In this document: positions 51,434 through 60,066 of the stretch, one piece after another | Numbering within the stretch: position 1 is the stretch's first letter | Layout of the letters: each line of letters begins with the position of its first letter | NCBI GenBank assembly: GCA_018266075.1 | Contig: JAFEBB010000041.1 | Coordinates: 1-64,000, forward strand | From: Deltaproteobacteria bacterium | Lineage (GTDB): Bacteria; Myxococcota; Myxococcia; Myxococcales; SZAS-1 | Length of the DNA: 64,000 bases | Reading direction: 5' to 3' | Translations under genes and position numbers: made by a program | The notes under the pieces: model-generated | Databases searched by the model: none | The model's input: only the letters and a program-made list of their open reading frames with translations | What the model was told of the DNA's origin: nothing

Positions 51434-51474
51434 GGCCGCACCGTCGCCCGGAAGCCCGGGTTGACCGTGCGGCC
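51434..51474 (+). other. Strong hairpin in the gltC-gltD intergenic region
   Basis: GGCCGCAC (51434-51441) pairs with GTGCGGCC (51467-51474); an inner CCCGG/CCGGG pair sits in the loop. There is no T-run, so an mRNA-processing or stability element is more likely than a terminator. Confidence 0.55.
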
Positions 51475-51529
51475 GTCGTGCGCTTGAGTGCAGGTCCTTT
51501 TCAGTCGCTTGTCGTTCCCGGAGAGACAC

Positions 51530-54500
51530 ATGAAGCGGTTGCAGAAGCTGCTGTCGGGCGCGCTGATCCTGGCCCTCTCGCTGCCGCTCGCGGCGAGCGC
51601 TGCCAAGGACAAGAAGAAGAAGGAAAAGGCGCCGCCCTCGGCCGTGGACACCAGCGCCCCGGCCACGCCGCCCACCGCCAAGAAGGACGACAAGAACAAG
51701 AAGAAGGACGAGCGCAAGGGCCCGGCCAGCTACAACGCCGAGAACGCGCGCCCAGGCCAGCAGACGGCCGAGGAAGAGCAGCGCGCCGCGGCCCTCGACA
51801 AGAAGAACGACGAGAGCATCGCCGAGCTGAAGAACGTCATCCGCCAGGTGCCGGCCGACAGCCCGCAGAAGGCCGACCTCATCTTCCAGCTCGCCGAGCT
51901 GTACTACGACAAGAACAAGTACATCTACGCGAAGGAGATGCGGAAGTACTTCAAGGAGCAGGACGAGTACGCCGCCAAGCAGGACCGCGGTGAGAAGGTG
52001 GGCGGCGAGCCCAAGGTCGACACGAAGGAGAGCGACCTCTGGCGCAACGAGGCGCTGCGTCTGTACGAGCAGATCTTGAAGGAGTTCCCCACCTACGAGC
52101 GCAAGGACGAGGTGCTCTTCACGCTGGCCTACAACCAGTACGAGAACCCCAAGACCAAGACGACCGCCGTCCAGAACTACTTCACCCTCATCAAGCAGTA
52201 CCCGCAGTCGAAGTTCGTGCCCGACGCCTACCTCCAGCTCGGCGAGCACTTCTTCAACACCAACGACCTGGAGAAGGCGCGCCGGAGCTACTCCGAGGCC
52301 TTCAAGAGCCAGGAGCCGAAGATCCACAACTTCGCCGAGTACAAGCTCGCCTGGTGTGACTTCAACGCCGGCGACTACGACGGCGCCATCAAGAAGTTCA
52401 AGGACGTGATCGCCGCCTCCCAGAGCAAGGACAAGGTCCAGCTCCGCAACGAGGCCTTGAACGACCTGGTGCTGCCCTTCACCCAGATCGAGGCGACGGA
52501 CGAAGCGATCACCTACTTCGAGGCCAACGCCGGCAAGAAGAAGGCGCACCACCTCACCCAGAAGCTCGCCGAGAGCCTGGGCCAGAGCGGCAAGCACGAC
52601 GCCGCCATCAAGGTCTACCGCGAGCTCATCGCCAAGGACCCGAACGACACCGAAGCGCCGGGCTACCAGCAGTCGATCGTCGCGTCGTACGAGAACCTGC
52701 GCCGCCGCGATCTCGTGTCGAAGGAAATGAAGGTCCTCGTCGAGAACTACGGCCCGAAGAGCCAGTGGGCCCAGGTCAACAAGGACAACAAGAGCGCGAT
52801 GTCGGCGGCCTACGAGGCCACCGAAGGTGCCATGCGCAAGATGGTCACCGAGTACCACCAGGAGGCCCAGCGCACGAAGGACGTGGCCACCTACAAGCTC
52901 GCGCGCGACATCTACAAGCAGTACGTCGACAACTTCGGCGAGTCTGAGTACGCGTTCAACCTCCGCTTCTACTACGCCGAGATCCTCTACACCTTGCAGC
53001 AGTGGGAGCCCGCGGCCGAGCAGTACGAGATCGTCTCCACGGCCAACCCCGGCGAGTACGGCAACAAGAGCTACAAGAAGACCTCCGCCTACGACGCGCT
53101 GCTCTGCTACGAGAAGCTCGCGGCCATCGCCCGCGGTGAGATCAAGCAGGCCGAGCTCGCCGACAACCAGAAGGTCGACGAGGGCAAGAACAAGGGCGAG
53201 TTCAAGAAGGTCACCATCAAGATCGACAAGAACTCGGCCGAGCAAAAGGAGGAGGAGATCCCCAAGTGGGAGACCAAGCTCGCCGCCGCGTGTGACACCT
53301 ACGCGGGCCTGGCCGGCAACGACGCGGATGAGATCGCCGTCCGCTACAAGGCCGCCTTCATCTACTACTCGCACCACCACGACATCGAGGCCGCCAACCG
53401 CTTCGGCGAGATCATCAAGAAGTGGCCCACCGACAAGTTCTCGGGCCAGGCCGCCGACTTCAGCTTGAACATCCTCGAAAACAAGAAGCAGTGGGCCGAC
53501 CTCAACAAGCTCTCGCGCGAGTTCCTCGCCAACAAGAAGCTGATGGCGGGCAACAAGGACTTCGCCACGCGGCTGCCGAAGATCGTCGAGGGCAGCCAGT
53601 ACAACGTGGATGAGGAGCTCTACAAAGTGCAGAAGAAGCCGGCCGAGGCGGCCGTGGCCTTCCGCGACTTCGTGAAGGAGTTCCCCAAGAGCCAGTACGC
53701 CCCGCAAGCGCTGCTCTACGCGGTGATCATCTTCCAGGACGCCAACCAGCTCGATCAGGGCATCGCCGTGGGCGAGCAGCTCCTCAAGGAGTACGGCACC
53801 TCGACGCTCGTGCCGCGCACCACGCTCACGCTCGGCTACTTCTACGCCAAGACCGCGCAGTACACGCCGAGCGCCAAGGCCTACGAGGCCTACGTGAAGC
53901 TCTGGGAGAAGAGCCACGGCCTCGCCACCGACGACGACAAGAAGGGCAAGAAGGACGACAAGAAGGCCAAGAAGGCCGTGGCCAAGAAGGAAGAGAAGAA
54001 GTCCGACAAGAAGGGCGACAAGAGCAAGGACAACCCGGGCTCGGAGCTCGACCAGAACGTGGCCGACGCGCTCTTCAACGCGGCGCTGTACCACGAGGGC
54101 CTCGGCGAGGATGAGCCCGCCATCGCCGAGTACCAGAAGTACGTGGACTACACCGAGAAGAAGCTCCCCGGCTTCGACAAGAAGACCGACGCCCCCGAGG
54201 TCTTCCTGGGCATCGCGCGCATCCACGCCAAGAACAAGGACTGGAAGGTCGCCGCGGAGACGTACCAGCAGTACGTCACCAAGTACGGCAAGGAGCTCAC
54301 GCCCACCCAGATCTACCAGGCGCGCTACCGCGAGTTCACGGCGCTGCGAGAGATCCACCCGCCCAGCGTCAACGGCGCCAAGTTCTCCGAGGACAAGGAG
54401 ATCGCCCCGCTGATGAAGGACCTCATGACGAGCTACGCCAAGCTCGACGACAAGGCCAAGAGCGACGACGAGGTCCTCAACGGGTACGCCCACGTGAGGT

Positions 54501-55093
54501 TCCTGTCGCTCGAGCCGCTGTGGCACGAGTACGTGGCGGTGTCCTTCAAGGACCCCAAGCACGTGGTCAACGACCTGAAGGCCAAGATCAAGCTGCTCGA
54601 CCAGGTGAAGAACGCGTACACCGAAGTGGTGACCACCAAGTCCGGCGAGTGGGCCATCGCGTCGCTCACCCGGCTCGGCCTGGCGCACCAGGACTTCGCC
54701 AAGGACCTGCGCGACAGCCCGGATCCCAAGGGCCTCACGCCGGATCAGCTCGACATGTACCACGCTGAGCTCGAGAACAAGGCGTACCCGCTCGAGGACA
54801 AGGCCGTGGAGTTCTTCGAGACCGCGGTGGCCAAGAGCTCCGACCTGCGCCTCTACAGCGACTGGACCCTCAAGGCCCAGGACCAGCTGAACAAGCTCAA
54901 GCCCAACACGTTCCTCGACATCAAGGCCGTCGGCTACCGCGGCAGCGAGTTCTTCAAGACCGCGCCCGCGATCACCCAGGCCGAGGCGCCGCCGCCTCCC
55001 GCCGCTCCGGCCCCTGCGCCGGCGCCGGCTCCGGGCGCTGCGCCGACCGACGCCAAGCCGGCCACGCCGGCAGCCGGCGCGGGCGGGAACTAG
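51530..55093 (+). CDS. gltD: Large periplasmic TPR protein, GltD/AgmU-like
   Basis: The 1,187-aa product starts at ATG 51530, after GGAGAG, with a signal peptide (KLLSGALILALSLPLAASA). A Lys-rich segment follows (residues ~20-70). TPR and TPR-like repeats fill the rest (SDLWRNEALRLYEQILKEFP, SKFVPDAYLQLGEHFFNTND, HDAAIKVYRELIAKDPNDTE, PSAKAYEAYVKLWEKSHGLA). A second Lys/Asp tract lies near residues 800-840 and a Pro/Ala tail ends the protein. AgmU/GltD of M. xanthus is a giant periplasmic TPR protein that decorates a helical track. Size, repeats and the following GltE-like gene agree. Confidence 0.8.
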   Translation: MKRLQKLLSGALILALSLPLAASAAKDKKKKEKAPPSAVDTSAPATPPTAKKDDKNKKKDERKGPASYNAENARPGQQTAEEEQRAAALDKKNDESIAELKNVIRQVPADSPQKADLIFQLAELYYDKNKYIYAKEMRKYFKEQDEYAAKQDRGEKVGGEPKVDTKESDLWRNEALRLYEQILKEFPTYERKDEVLFTLAYNQYENPKTKTTAVQNYFTLIKQYPQSKFVPDAYLQLGEHFFNTNDLEKARRSYSEAFKSQEPKIHNFAEYKLAWCDFNAGDYDGAIKKFKDVIAASQSKDKVQLRNEALNDLVLPFTQIEATDEAITYFEANAGKKKAHHLTQKLAESLGQSGKHDAAIKVYRELIAKDPNDTEAPGYQQSIVASYENLRRRDLVSKEMKVLVENYGPKSQWAQVNKDNKSAMSAAYEATEGAMRKMVTEYHQEAQRTKDVATYKLARDIYKQYVDNFGESEYAFNLRFYYAEILYTLQQWEPAAEQYEIVSTANPGEYGNKSYKKTSAYDALLCYEKLAAIARGEIKQAELADNQKVDEGKNKGEFKKVTIKIDKNSAEQKEEEIPKWETKLAAACDTYAGLAGNDADEIAVRYKAAFIYYSHHHDIEAANRFGEIIKKWPTDKFSGQAADFSLNILENKKQWADLNKLSREFLANKKLMAGNKDFATRLPKIVEGSQYNVDEELYKVQKKPAEAAVAFRDFVKEFPKSQYAPQALLYAVIIFQDANQLDQGIAVGEQLLKEYGTSTLVPRTTLTLGYFYAKTAQYTPSAKAYEAYVKLWEKSHGLATDDDKKGKKDDKKAKKAVAKKEEKKSDKKGDKSKDNPGSELDQNVADALFNAALYHEGLGEDEPAIAEYQKYVDYTEKKLPGFDKKTDAPEVFLGIARIHAKNKDWKVAAETYQQYVTKYGKELTPTQIYQARYREFTALREIHPPSVNGAKFSEDKEIAPLMKDLMTSYAKLDDKAKSDDEVLNGYAHVRFLSLEPLWHEYVAVSFKDPKHVVNDLKAKIKLLDQVKNAYTEVVTTKSGEWAIASLTRLGLAHQDFAKDLRDSPDPKGLTPDQLDMYHAELENKAYPLEDKAVEFFETAVAKSSDLRLYSDWTLKAQDQLNKLKPNTFLDIKAVGYRGSEFFKTAPAITQAEAPPPPAAPAPAPAPAPGAAPTDAKPATPAAGAGGN

Positions 55094-55135
55094 TCCACGA
55101 GATTCGATTCGAACTTTGCTGAACCGAGGTTGGTC

Positions 55136-56572
55136 ATGAAGATCCGCAACACCGTCATCGCTGGGTTCGCGCTGGGCGCCGTTCAGATTGGCTGCGCCGC
55201 CGAGCAGGCCGAGGTGAAGCCGCAGCCGGTGGTCGCGGCCGCCCCGAAGCCGCCGCCCGAGCCCACCCCGCAGGAGCGCTTCGACAAGGCCAACCAGGCC
55301 ATCGCCGCCAAGGACTGGGCGGGCGCTCAGGCGGAGCTCGAGAAGGTGGTGGCCAAGAACCCCGAGTTCTTCGCCGGCCAGTACAACCTCGGCTACGTGA
55401 AGAGCCAGCAGGGCGACGTGAACGGCGCCATCGACGCGTACGAGAAGGCCCACGCGCTCAACGCCGAGGACAACCAGACGGTGCTGAACCTCGGCAAGCT
55501 GTACCGGGCCGGGCAGAGCTACGACAAGGCCATCGCGCTCTACGAGGCCGCGCTCGCCAAGAAGCCGTACGACGTCGACCTCTTGAACAACGCGTCGGTG
55601 CTCTACCGGCTCGACAAGAAGTACGACAAGGCCGAGGCCGCGCTGAAGAAGCTGCTCTCGCGCACCAAGGACAACCCCGAGGCGTACAAGAACCTGGCGC
55701 TCGTGAAGTACGACCAGGGCAACTACCGCCTCGCCGAGACGCTCTGCGCCGACGCGCTCAAGCTCGACGCGAAGGACCCCGGCGTCTACAACAACCTGGG
55801 CATGATCCTGCTGAAGCTCGGCGATCAGCGCGGCGCGCTCGCGCAGTTCACCAAGGCCAGCGCGCTGGATCCGAACTTCCTGCCCGCGCACATCAACCTG
55901 GGCGCCATGGCGCTGAACTACCGCGACTACGCGACCGCCGAGAAGGAGTTCGGCAAGGCCGTGGAGCTCGACGGCACCTCGATGGAGGCGCACCTCAACC
56001 ACGCCTACGCGCTCGAGGGCATCCGCAACAAGGACGGCTCGCACCGCGTGAAGGACGCCGTGGCCGAGTACGACAAGGTCCTCTCCATCCGCGCCGATCA
56101 GCCCGACGCCGTGTACGGCGAGGCCCAGGCCTACGCGGGCGAGCTCAAGGATCTGCCCAAGGCTGCCGAGCTCATCAAGAAGTACCTCGGGCTCCAGGGC
56201 ACGCTCACCTACAAGGACAAGGCGACCCAGCTCGCGACCGTCGTCGACGCCAAGCTCAAGGCCGGCGTCGGTCAGCAGCCGCAGGTCAAGCAGGAGGTCA
56301 AGCAGGCGCCCAAGGGTGACACCGGCGACGAGATGCTGAACAAGGTCAACCAGGACAACGGCGGCGACGCGGCGGCCAACAACGGCGCCCCGGCGCCCCA
56401 GGGCCAGACGCCCACCAACGGCACCCAGCAGCCGGCCCCGCCCCCGAACCCTACGCCCGCTCCGGACGGCAAGGCGCCGCCTCCCGCGGGCGCTCCCCCG
56501 GCGACGTCCGCCGCTCCGGGGACCCCCACCGCGGAGGCTACCCCTCCGGGGCAGGGTGGGGTAGCAAAGTAA
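55136..56572 (+). CDS. gltE: TPR lipoprotein, GltE/AglT-like
   Basis: The 478-aa product starts at ATG 55136; the signal segment NTVIAGFALGAVQIGC gives a plausible though atypical lipobox (QIGC). Seven or more canonical TPRs span ~50-330: FAGQYNLGYVKSQQGDVNGA, QTVLNLGKLYRAGQSYDKAI, PEAYKNLALVKYDQGNYRLA and PGVYNNLGMILLKLGDQRGA. The last ~90 residues are Pro/Ala/Gly-rich. In M. xanthus AglT/GltE is an outer-membrane-associated TPR lipoprotein that works with AgmU/GltD. The immediate adjacency (42 bp) supports this. Confidence 0.82.
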   Translation: MKIRNTVIAGFALGAVQIGCAAEQAEVKPQPVVAAAPKPPPEPTPQERFDKANQAIAAKDWAGAQAELEKVVAKNPEFFAGQYNLGYVKSQQGDVNGAIDAYEKAHALNAEDNQTVLNLGKLYRAGQSYDKAIALYEAALAKKPYDVDLLNNASVLYRLDKKYDKAEAALKKLLSRTKDNPEAYKNLALVKYDQGNYRLAETLCADALKLDAKDPGVYNNLGMILLKLGDQRGALAQFTKASALDPNFLPAHINLGAMALNYRDYATAEKEFGKAVELDGTSMEAHLNHAYALEGIRNKDGSHRVKDAVAEYDKVLSIRADQPDAVYGEAQAYAGELKDLPKAAELIKKYLGLQGTLTYKDKATQLATVVDAKLKAGVGQQPQVKQEVKQAPKGDTGDEMLNKVNQDNGGDAAANNGAPAPQGQTPTNGTQQPAPPPNPTPAPDGKAPPPAGAPPATSAAPGTPTAEATPPGQGGVAK

Positions 56573-56677
56573 AGGCGTGATCCAGTAGTGTGCGCCGCCT
56601 TTGTGGGAACCCCCGTCGAGACGTGGTGTCTGGACGTTGGGGTGGTGAGCGTGGCGAGCTGACCTGAGGAGCCTTGG

Positions 56678-56944
56678 ATGAAGCGCTTTGTGGCAGGGGC
56701 TGTACTGGGATCGATCCTTCTCGGCGGGGTTGCCTTCGCTGAGGACAAGGTCATCCACGAAGAGGACAAGACCATTTTCAAAAAGAAGACGGTCGTCGAC
56801 TTCAACGACGTCACCCTCGAAGGCGACCTCACCAAGCCCGAAGGCAGCTACCTCATCGACAAGAAGAAGGCGCGCTTCTCGAGCCTCATCAAGCTCCGCG
56901 ACAACTTCCTCCCCGAGCTGCAGAAGTCGGTGGACAACCTTTAA
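56678..56944 (+). CDS. Small exported protein in the GltF/CglF position
   Basis: The 88-aa product has a signal peptide (RFVAGAVLGSILLGGVAFA) and a short mature part with three features: alternating Lys/Asp (EEDKTIFKKKTVVDFNDV), a GDLTKPEGSYLIDKKKARF block, and a last helix (LRDNFLPELQKSVDNL). It is plausibly the small GltF/CglF component that lies between the aglT- and pglI-type genes in Myxococcus. The assignment rests on size, export signal and position. TGAGGAGCC upstream supplies the ribosome-binding site. Confidence 0.6.
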   Translation: MKRFVAGAVLGSILLGGVAFAEDKVIHEEDKTIFKKKTVVDFNDVTLEGDLTKPEGSYLIDKKKARFSSLIKLRDNFLPELQKSVDNL

Positions 56945-57034
56945 CCCTCGCGCGCGTGCGCCCGGAGCATCGGGCGCGGTGCGTGAAGCAACGGATGCGC
57001 GGTCGGTGTGAGCGCCGACCGGAGGCTCAAGCCC

Positions 57035-59047
57035 ATGGCTGACTCCAAGAAGATGCCGATCATCCTCAAGATCACCGGCCCCGACGGCTCGCTGCAGGAC
57101 GCCGTCGTCGACGCCGAGCAGGTGATCATCGGCTCCGGCCCTTCAGCGGGTGTGAAGATTGCGGATCCGAAGGTCTCCAGCCTCCACTTCATGCTCAAGG
57201 TGGACAAGGCGGGCGTGGTGAACGCGCTCGACCTCGGCTCCGAGGGCGGCACGCTCCTCGGCGGCAAGAAGATCATCGAGCCCACCGCGCTGGCCTCGGG
57301 CGACACGCTCATGGTCGGCGACCACAAGATCCGCATCGCCTACGGCGACGCCGAGCGCACCGACATCATCACCGCGCCGGGCCCCGTGAGCCCTCGTCCG
57401 CCGTCGAAGCCCGCCGAGGCCGTGGCCGCGAGCGCGCCGAACACCGCGCGCCCCTCGACGAAGCCGCCCCCGGCCCCCGAGAACAAGGCCGAGAACAAGG
57501 TGGAGAAGGTCGAGAACAAGGTCGAGGCCAAGGCCGAGGAGAAGAAGGCCGAGAAGTCGGAGAAGAAGGCCGACAAGAAGAACGAGAAGAAGGCCGACAA
57601 GCCCGCCAAGAAGGTCGCCGCGGGCACCATCGGCGCCACGGCCATGCTCTTCAACGAGGAGCTGCCCGCCGAGGAGACTCCGAGCGACGACAACAAGGTC
57701 CTCGAGGTGGCGCACCTCTGGGGCGACACCCTCATCAGCCTGGGCCAGTTCCCCACCGGCGAAGTGACCGTCGGCTCCGAGAAGCCGAACCACTTCCACG
57801 TCTTCAGCGACAAGGTCGGCAACGGGATGATCCTGGTTCGGGCCGAGGGCTCGAGCCTGCTGGTGACCATCCCCGACGGCGCGGATGTGGTGTTCCGCTC
57901 CAGCCGCTCGCAGAAGACCCGCGAGCAGCTCAAGGGCGAGGGCCTGCTCTCGCGCAACGACGGCGCGGTGAAGGGCGAGGTCCTCAAGCTGGGCCTGCAC
58001 GACCGCGCGCTGGTCTCCATCGACAGCGTGTCCTTCGTGATCCGCTGGACGCGGCCGCAGAAGCGGCTGCCCATGGGCCTGGACCAGACCCTCGACTTCT
58101 ACTTCACCAAGGTCCTCACCGTGACCTTCATGGCCTTCCTGGCCATGTGGTGGGCCATCAAGTTCACCGACCTCGCCTCGGGCGCGCTCTCGGATGACCT
58201 CTTCAAGAACGCGCAGAAGTACCAGAAGCTGGTCATCGTGCCGCCCGCCGAGCAGAAGAAGAAGCTCGACCTCTCCGGCGTGAAGGAAGGCGCCAAGGCC
58301 AAGAAGGAAGAGGGCAAGTTCGGCAAGAAGGAGGCGAAGAAGCAGGACGCCGATCCTTCCAAGAAGGGCGCGCCGACCGTCGACCCGAACAAGCGCGAAG
58401 AAGACCGCATGAAGGTCGCCAAGGCCGGCATGCTCGGCGCGCTGTCGAAGCTCGGTGACACGGCCGTCTCCAACGTCCTCGGGCCCGGCGGCATGGGCAC
58501 AGGCATCAACAACGCGCTCGGCGGCCTCAAGGGCGGCGCCGGCATGGGCGACGCGCACGGCGTGGGCGGCCTGGGCTCGCGCGGCACCGGCGTGGGCGGA
58601 GGCGGCAACGGCCTCGGCCTCGGCGGTCTCGGCACCAAGGGCAACGGCCATGGCAAGGGCGGCTACGGCCAGCTCGACCTCGGCGGCCGCGGCAAGGACA
58701 CCGTCCGCGTGGTGCCCGGCAAGACCACCGTCGTCGGCTCGCTGTCGCGCGAGGAGATCGAGCGCGTCATCAAGCGCCACGAGAACGAGATCCTGTTCTG
58801 CTACAAGACCGAGCTGAACAAGGACCCGAACCTCTACGGCAAGGTGGCTGTGAACTTCACCATCGACGGCTCGGGCAGCATCTCCGACGCCCAGGTGGCT
58901 CAGACCACGATGAACAACAACAACGTCGAGAGCTGCATGCTCAGCCGCATCCGCCGCTGGAAGTTCCCGGAGCCCAAGGGCGGCGGCGTGGTGGTCGTCA
59001 CCTACCCGTGGATCCTCCGCTCGGCCGAGGGCGGCGGCGACGAATAG
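57035..59047 (+). CDS. gltG: FHA - TM - TonB-like protein, GltG/PglI-like
   Basis: The 670-aa product starts at ATG 57035, after CCGGAGG (the GTG at 57008 lacks such a site). Residues ~8-95 form an FHA domain (IIGSGPSAGVKIADPK, SSLHFML), expected to bind phosphothreonine in the cytosol. A Lys/Glu-rich tract (~150-195) and a second beta domain follow. One TM lies at ~359-378 (TVTFMAFLAMWWAIKF). The periplasmic part has a Gly-rich region (GGLGSRGTGVGGGGNGLGLG) and a C-terminal AgmX/PglI domain from ~569 (LSREEIERVIKRHENEI to VVVTYPWIL). This protein could pass force or signal from cytosol to periplasmic GltC/D/E. Confidence 0.83.
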   Translation: MADSKKMPIILKITGPDGSLQDAVVDAEQVIIGSGPSAGVKIADPKVSSLHFMLKVDKAGVVNALDLGSEGGTLLGGKKIIEPTALASGDTLMVGDHKIRIAYGDAERTDIITAPGPVSPRPPSKPAEAVAASAPNTARPSTKPPPAPENKAENKVEKVENKVEAKAEEKKAEKSEKKADKKNEKKADKPAKKVAAGTIGATAMLFNEELPAEETPSDDNKVLEVAHLWGDTLISLGQFPTGEVTVGSEKPNHFHVFSDKVGNGMILVRAEGSSLLVTIPDGADVVFRSSRSQKTREQLKGEGLLSRNDGAVKGEVLKLGLHDRALVSIDSVSFVIRWTRPQKRLPMGLDQTLDFYFTKVLTVTFMAFLAMWWAIKFTDLASGALSDDLFKNAQKYQKLVIVPPAEQKKKLDLSGVKEGAKAKKEEGKFGKKEAKKQDADPSKKGAPTVDPNKREEDRMKVAKAGMLGALSKLGDTAVSNVLGPGGMGTGINNALGGLKGGAGMGDAHGVGGLGSRGTGVGGGGNGLGLGGLGTKGNGHGKGGYGQLDLGGRGKDTVRVVPGKTTVVGSLSREEIERVIKRHENEILFCYKTELNKDPNLYGKVAVNFTIDGSGSISDAQVAQTTMNNNNVESCMLSRIRRWKFPEPKGGGVVVVTYPWILRSAEGGGDE

Positions 59048-59074
59048 CGTGACGCGCAGCGTCTGCTGAACCGC

Positions 59075-59111
59075 GCGGCGGGGCTCGAGAGGGCTCCGCC
59101 GCGACGCTTTT
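59075..59111 (+). terminator. Hairpin with short T-run between gltG and the barrel gene
   Basis: GCGGCGGGGCTC pairs with GGGCTCCGCCGC (12 bp, two wobble pairs) around the loop GAGA. TTTT follows 5 nt later. Probably partial termination that lowers expression of the downstream barrel gene. Confidence 0.65.
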
Positions 59112-59218
59112 CAGGGTGGGCTCAAACCGTTTGGAACGGCGCTTCTCGCGTTGATCGCCCCTCGGGGATTCTGATACTCAAGGCGACCCGGCAGTCTCCG
59201 CTCCAACGAGGTTTCTCC

Positions 59219-59887
59219 ATGAAGCTCGCGGCCCGCCTCCTCGCCATCGCCACCTTCGCGCTGCCCGCCCTCGCTGGCGCGGCAACCCCGCAGGTGGGCG
59301 TGGAGCAGAAGCTCCGCCGCGGCTTCTTCACCGAGACCGACCTCGGCACGTACTTCGACGTGGGCGGCGGCACGGCGTCCAACGCCCAGGCGTACATGCA
59401 GCTGGGCGTCGGCTACGACATCACCGACCGCTTCACGCTCTCGCTGCAGTTCGGCCTGGGCGCGAGCTCGGGCGTTTGCCTGGCCCACGTGGCCAACGAC
59501 GGCACCTGCGGCATCACCGACGCGTCGGGCAACATCACCACCGTCACCGACGCCAGCGGCGTGCCTCAGAAGCAGGTGCTCCCCGACAACTTCTCCAACA
59601 CCTTCTACCAGCTCAACGTGAGCTACCGCCTGCCGCTGGCGGAGCGCCTGGGCCTGGTGGGCGGGGTGGTGGCCGGCTACCAGAAGCTCGACCCGGCGCC
59701 GCTCTTCCAGAACGACGATCCCACCACGCCCATCTCCGGCGGCTTCATGGCCGGGGTGGACCTCTCGCTCGAGTACGCCACCAACATGGACCACTTCTTC
59801 GTGGGCCTCGATGTGGTGCCGCGCTACCTGTTCGGGCCGAACCTGTTCTCCATGGCCATCTTCCCGCGCGTGAAGTACACGTTCTGA
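59219..59887 (+). CDS. Outer-membrane beta-barrel, GltH/CglE-like
   Basis: The 222-aa product has a signal peptide (MKLAARLLAIATFALPALAGA). It shows barrel strands (GFFTETDLGTYFDVGGGTA, NAQAYMQLGVGYDITDRFTL, LVGGVVAGYQKLDPAPLF, FFVGLDVVPRYLFGP) ending VKYTF with a C-terminal Phe. It is a small outer-membrane barrel. In the Glt system a third barrel, GltH, is encoded after the GltG gene, and this protein fits in size and place. A terminator-like hairpin on each side suggests separate dosage control. Confidence 0.7.
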   Translation: MKLAARLLAIATFALPALAGAATPQVGVEQKLRRGFFTETDLGTYFDVGGGTASNAQAYMQLGVGYDITDRFTLSLQFGLGASSGVCLAHVANDGTCGITDASGNITTVTDASGVPQKQVLPDNFSNTFYQLNVSYRLPLAERLGLVGGVVAGYQKLDPAPLFQNDDPTTPISGGFMAGVDLSLEYATNMDHFFVGLDVVPRYLFGPNLFSMAIFPRVKYTF

Positions 59888-59911
59888 CCCACGCTGGACG
59901 TGGCGGTGCAC

Positions 59912-59946
59912 GAGGCCCTGGCCGGTTGGCCGGGGCCTCTGCGTTT
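59912..59946 (+). terminator. Terminator candidate at the end of the Glt cluster
   Basis: GAGGCCCTGGCC pairs with GGCCGGGGCCTC (12 bp, one wobble) around GGTT, followed by TGCGTTT. The T-run is short but the stem is strong. Confidence 0.6.
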
Positions 59947-60066
59947 CAGCGGCGGGATGCGGGCGGGGCGGACTGCGGTTAACCTGGGGACGTCTCGAAG
60001 GCTCGCCGACCGGTCTCCGGGCAGGCGGGCAGGGCCCTCGCTGCGCACAAGGACGGCACCCGCGCC

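Noticed and set aside
51362-56758. 1,798-codon open frame on the minus strand opposite gltD and gltE
   Set aside because: It mirrors the codon bias of the plus-strand TPR genes; the Leu/Val/Gly/Arg-rich product has no recognisable domain.
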